Source: Holophaga sp.
Lineage (GTDB): Bacteria > Acidobacteriota > Holophagae > Holophagales > Holophagaceae
DNA length: 7,534 nt
Direction: 5' to 3'
NCBI GenBank assembly: GCA_030691225.1
Contig: JAUYES010000581.1
Location: forward strand, 1-7,534
Of this stretch, positions 4,929 to 7,534 are shown piece by piece. How positions within the stretch are numbered: position 1 is the first letter of the stretch; each line of letters starts with the position of its first letter. The translations under genes and the position numbers were made by a program. Below the pieces are notes generated by a model. The model was not told the DNA's origin and made no database searches. It was given only the letters and a program-made list of their open reading frames with translations.

Positions 4929-7249
4929 AGTTTCTCGACTTGGTTCAAATTCTCCAGATGGCCATCAAATCATTGTTGATGTACACCGATGCCCATCCAC
5001 GCTCTCAGGAGGCCCTGCGCTCCTTAACCGAAGGACTGGGCACGTGGCTGACCGATAAGCCCTCGCTGCACATCGCCGCTTCCAATGGCAAGTTGTTCGT
5101 GGATGGCGCTCCTCTCGATGGCCAGAACATGCATACCGCCGCCTTGGCGCGTCAACTCTCCGAACGGGAGATTGCCGGGTTCATCCTTCAACGCGGTGTC
5201 ACGGCGGATGAACTCCTTGAGATGCTGAAGATCCTGATCCTGAAACCCAGCAAGCTCGAGCAGATGGGCGGAGTGGCCAAGGTCATGGCCGACCAGCAAC
5301 TCCGCCACATCACGCTAGGGCAGATCCAGTACAAGGCTGTGCGAGAAGGGGAAGAGAGCGGCGCCGGTGGCCCCGAAGCCGCACCAGCCCTGATCGAAGG
5401 CGAGGTCGCGACCCTGGGGCTTCAGGAAAGTGCTCCCGAGATGTTGGAGCGTTGGCGAGAGGCTCTCGAAGCAGCCCTTCGAGCCTCGAAGGAAGCGGCT
5501 TCGGCCCGAGCCGAATCCAGCCTGAGTTTTCTGGATGAGCAACCGGGCACCAGTGAAATTCTTGGAAATAGCCTACCGCCTGCCCAAGACTTGCTCCCTG
5601 CCGATCTGGCCTTTTTGGCTCCCGTTGCCCGCGATCTGGATTGGGGCAGCGCCTTTCCGACTGGAGCGCAGCTCGAGGCCCTTCAACAAGCCCTATTGTC
5701 GTTGCCTGGCACCTCTTTGTGGTCAGTCATGGCTGGCTTGCCAAGCCTTCCAGCGGCACCGGGGGGCTTGAGCTTGGCCTTTCAGGCTTTGACCCCAGAA
5801 ATGCTAAGCCAAGCAACTTCGAAATTGCTTGAGGCCGAGATTCCCTGGAATCAGGTTAAAGATCCACTCCTCCAACTCCTGGGAACCACACCTCATCAGC
5901 AGGCCATCCTGAGCCATCTGAAGGCTCGGCTGGGCCAGGATGGCCGCGTCGAAGAGTTAATCCATCAGGTTGATTGGAACCATCAGAGTCTTGAGGAAAA
6001 GATCCAGCGGGCGCTGGAAGGGGAAACCCTTTGGCAGATCGGCCCCGATCAACGGTTGGCGCTGCTTCGCAACCTGATCGATTTGGAGAAGTTCGATACC
6101 TTTCTGCAAATTCTCGAACGCATTCTCGGTGAGCTCACCTCGGAGAATGTAACCCGACGCGAGGAAGCTACGCGAGATCTCGTGACGATTAGTCAATGGA
6201 TGCGCGATCCAGGCCTTCCCTTAGAAGTCCAGGGTCCCCTAATTCAGGGTTTGTCGGCGCATTTCGGCTGGGAGCCTATTCTCGCCATTCACCGCAACAC
6301 GGCCAAGGCCCTGGAACATGTTTTCGAATGCATGGTCATGCATGAAGAATTCGCCATGGTGCGAGAACTGATGCAGGAGATCGAAGGCCTGTGTTCGTTC
6401 CTGGATGATCAACAGGAATGGCGCGGATTCGCCCTGGCTAAGCTCAGGGGGCGACTCTCGGCCGAGGATCTGATGGCCTACACCATGGACTACCTTCATC
6501 GCGTGGAACCCGAAAAAGTTTTAACAGACGCCATCCCCTATTTCGAATTCCTGGGTGAACCCGCCGCACGGGAATTGGCCAGAGTCCTGGGCGATGAGCC
6601 TGATCGAAGGCGTCGAGGGCGACTTCTCGATGTCATTCGCGTCATGGGTCCCATCGCTGTTCCGGTCCTATTGGAAGGCCTGTATTCACCGACCTGGTAT
6701 TTCGTCCGCAACACCCTGAACCTACTGGCCGATATGGGTGATGCCGGACTGATCATACCCATAGCAACGTGCCTGAACCACGCGGATGCTCGGGTGCGGG
6801 CCTCGGCCATTCGGGCGCTTTGGAAACTGGGTGGCCCCGCCGCCAGTGCCCCTTTGCTGAGCGCCTTGCCCACCGCCGATCCTGATACGCAGGTTGAAAT
6901 TCTCTTTGGGCTCGGCCAGATTCAGGCCTCTACGGCCGTTGTGGGAATTCTGGATTTGGCCAAACAGAGCGGAGCCAGCCAGAAGGTCCGCATCAAGGCG
7001 GTGGAAGCTCTCGGACTCATCGCTTCGCCCATGGCCGCCCCTGCTCTTTTAGATCTGCTGCGCCGCAAAGGGCGCATCTTCTCCACGGCAGAACCTACGG
7101 AACTAAGAGTGGCCATTGCCCGGGCTTTGCTGGCCATCGGCACGCCCCAGGTGGAAGCGGAACTTCGCCAGATCGTCGCAGATGAACCGAAGAACCAGGA
7201 TCGCGAAGCCCTGCAGCGCATTCTTGATCTCCATTGGACCCGGACCTGA
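4925..7249 (+). CDS. Large HEAT-repeat protein with N-terminal signalling-type domain (774 aa)
   Basis: 774 aa, soluble, no signal peptide. Residues 1-137 form a separate domain. A helix with a 'YxxxHPR' element (LLMYTDAHPRSQEALRSL) leads to a short strand pair (LHIAASNGKLFVDGAPL), the segment HTAALARQLSEREIAGFIL and the turn GVTADELLEMLKIL. This layout is one I associate with N-terminal regions of HEAT or HD-type regulatory proteins in deltaproteobacteria and acidobacteria; I cannot name a family. Residues 140-230 are an Ala/Glu-rich linker and 240-370 is helical without clear motifs. From about 373 to 774 it matches the short HEAT paralogue upstream, including WYFVRNTLNLLADMG (591-605), ARVRASAIRALWKLGG (622-637), VRIKAVEALGLIAS (688-701) and the GRIFST loop before ELRVAIARALLAIGT (726-740). 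No catalytic site is seen. ATG 4925 overlaps the HD gene stop (ATGA) with GGAAAG at 4913-4918; an in-frame upstream start at 4895 is less likely. The stop overlaps the next ATG (TGATG). Protein-protein scaffold role is inferred. Confidence 0.88.
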   Translation: MKFLDLVQILQMAIKSLLMYTDAHPRSQEALRSLTEGLGTWLTDKPSLHIAASNGKLFVDGAPLDGQNMHTAALARQLSEREIAGFILQRGVTADELLEMLKILILKPSKLEQMGGVAKVMADQQLRHITLGQIQYKAVREGEESGAGGPEAAPALIEGEVATLGLQESAPEMLERWREALEAALRASKEAASARAESSLSFLDEQPGTSEILGNSLPPAQDLLPADLAFLAPVARDLDWGSAFPTGAQLEALQQALLSLPGTSLWSVMAGLPSLPAAPGGLSLAFQALTPEMLSQATSKLLEAEIPWNQVKDPLLQLLGTTPHQQAILSHLKARLGQDGRVEELIHQVDWNHQSLEEKIQRALEGETLWQIGPDQRLALLRNLIDLEKFDTFLQILERILGELTSENVTRREEATRDLVTISQWMRDPGLPLEVQGPLIQGLSAHFGWEPILAIHRNTAKALEHVFECMVMHEEFAMVRELMQEIEGLCSFLDDQQEWRGFALAKLRGRLSAEDLMAYTMDYLHRVEPEKVLTDAIPYFEFLGEPAARELARVLGDEPDRRRRGRLLDVIRVMGPIAVPVLLEGLYSPTWYFVRNTLNLLADMGDAGLIIPIATCLNHADARVRASAIRALWKLGGPAASAPLLSALPTADPDTQVEILFGLGQIQASTAVVGILDLAKQSGASQKVRIKAVEALGLIASPMAAPALLDLLRRKGRIFSTAEPTELRVAIARALLAIGTPQVEAELRQIVADEPKNQDREALQRILDLHWTRT

Positions 7250-7534
7250 TGTCGGGCGGCGCTCCGGAATCCAAACAACTCCTGGAGGCTTTCGAGGCTT
7301 TCACAGCGGCCAGCGAGCAGTTGCAGAACCGCTACGAGGCACTTCAAGATCAATTGGGCCGCCTGCGCAACGAATTGGAAACGGTCATCGAGGCCGTGCC
7401 TTTCGCCCTGTGGGTTCTGGGCAACGAAGGCGAGTTGCGTTTTACCAACCGCCCCCAGGGCATGGCGGGTTGTTTTCAGGATGGCGTCCCGCCTTGGGAG
7501 CTCGATTCCCCCACCGGCCTTCGCCATTTCAAGG
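7249..7534 (+). CDS. Probable sensor histidine kinase, N-terminal part (coiled coil plus PAS-like start), runs off right edge
   Basis: ATG 7249 shares one base with the stop of the preceding gene (TGATG), with no strong ribosome binding site of its own, so it is probably translated by re-initiation. The 95 visible codons are open to the edge. Residues 8-45 are a heptad-like coiled coil (LLEAFEAFTAASEQLQNRY, then ALQDQLGRLRNELE). It is followed by VIEAVPFALWVLGNEGELRFTNR (47-68), which reads like the start of a PAS domain. No membrane segment is visible. The same opening (AF...ASEQL...Y..L...V..L..EL, then PAS) is found in cytoplasmic NtrB/FlrB/FleS-type histidine kinases that pair with sigma-54 activators. 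The kinase domain itself is outside the window, so this call is inference from the N-terminus; a PAS-only signalling protein remains possible. Confidence 0.65.
   Translation, partial: MSGGAPESKQLLEAFEAFTAASEQLQNRYEALQDQLGRLRNELETVIEAVPFALWVLGNEGELRFTNRPQGMAGCFQDGVPPWELDSPTGLRHFK

Larger units (their letters stand above)
2791..7534 (+). other. Likely operon: HEAT - HD hydrolase - large HEAT - histidine kinase
   Basis: Four same-strand genes. Spacings are 68 nt (or 2 nt if the HD gene starts at 4179), a 4-nt ATGA overlap and a 1-nt TGATG overlap. No terminator-like hairpin with a T-run lies between them. The overlaps suggest coupled translation and matched protein amounts. The phosphoesterase upstream ends 92 nt earlier and may or may not be on the same transcript. 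Confidence 0.7.

Noticed and set aside
6922..7527. 201-codon open frame on the minus strand
   Set aside because: It lies antisense to the large HEAT gene and the kinase start, has no recognisable domain, and the plus-strand genes have clear homologous repeats and coupled start/stop codons. Long antisense frames are common at this GC content.

Overview
The window looks like ordinary chromosomal DNA from a Gram-negative-type bacterium of moderately high GC (about 58-60% by eye). The gene styles are an S9 peptidase with a lysine-rich propeller insert, HEAT-repeat proteins with a 'W-aromatic-x-VRN' motif, and an NtrB/FlrB-like kinase start. Together they remind me of Acidobacteriota (Holophaga/Geothrix-like) or deltaproteobacterial lineages. 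This placement is inference only. I see no rRNA, tRNA, CRISPR array, insertion sequence, phage gene or plasmid function.

Left part, minus strand (1-1411): the N-terminal part of an exported S9-type (prolyl-oligopeptidase-like) peptidase runs off the left edge. Upstream of it is a 253-residue protein with two tandem cyclic-nucleotide-binding folds and no DNA-binding domain. Its first nucleotide pocket looks intact and the second looks degenerate. Both genes read leftward and may be co-transcribed across a 137-nt gap.

Divergent intergenic region (1412-1567): it holds a striking 34-nt near-perfect inverted repeat just upstream of the ribosome binding site of the cyclic-nucleotide-binding gene, overlapping two direct 9-mers spaced 11 nt apart. 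A T-rich tract lies beside it.

Middle and right, plus strand: a membrane-anchored calcineurin-like metallophosphoesterase (1568-2698) is followed by a compact set of four genes (2791 to the right edge). These are a HEAT-repeat protein of 461 aa, an HD-domain phosphohydrolase, a 774-aa protein, and the start of a probable sensor histidine kinase. The 774-aa protein carries an N-terminal signalling-type domain plus a C-terminal half homologous to the 461-aa protein. The last two junctions are stop/start overlaps (ATGA and TGATG), so these genes are almost certainly translated as one unit.

The most interesting point is that two diverged HEAT paralogues, one short and one with an extra N-terminal half, flank an HD hydrolase and lead into a histidine kinase. 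I infer a signalling module in which the HEAT proteins act as scaffolds. No function can be proven from the sequence alone.
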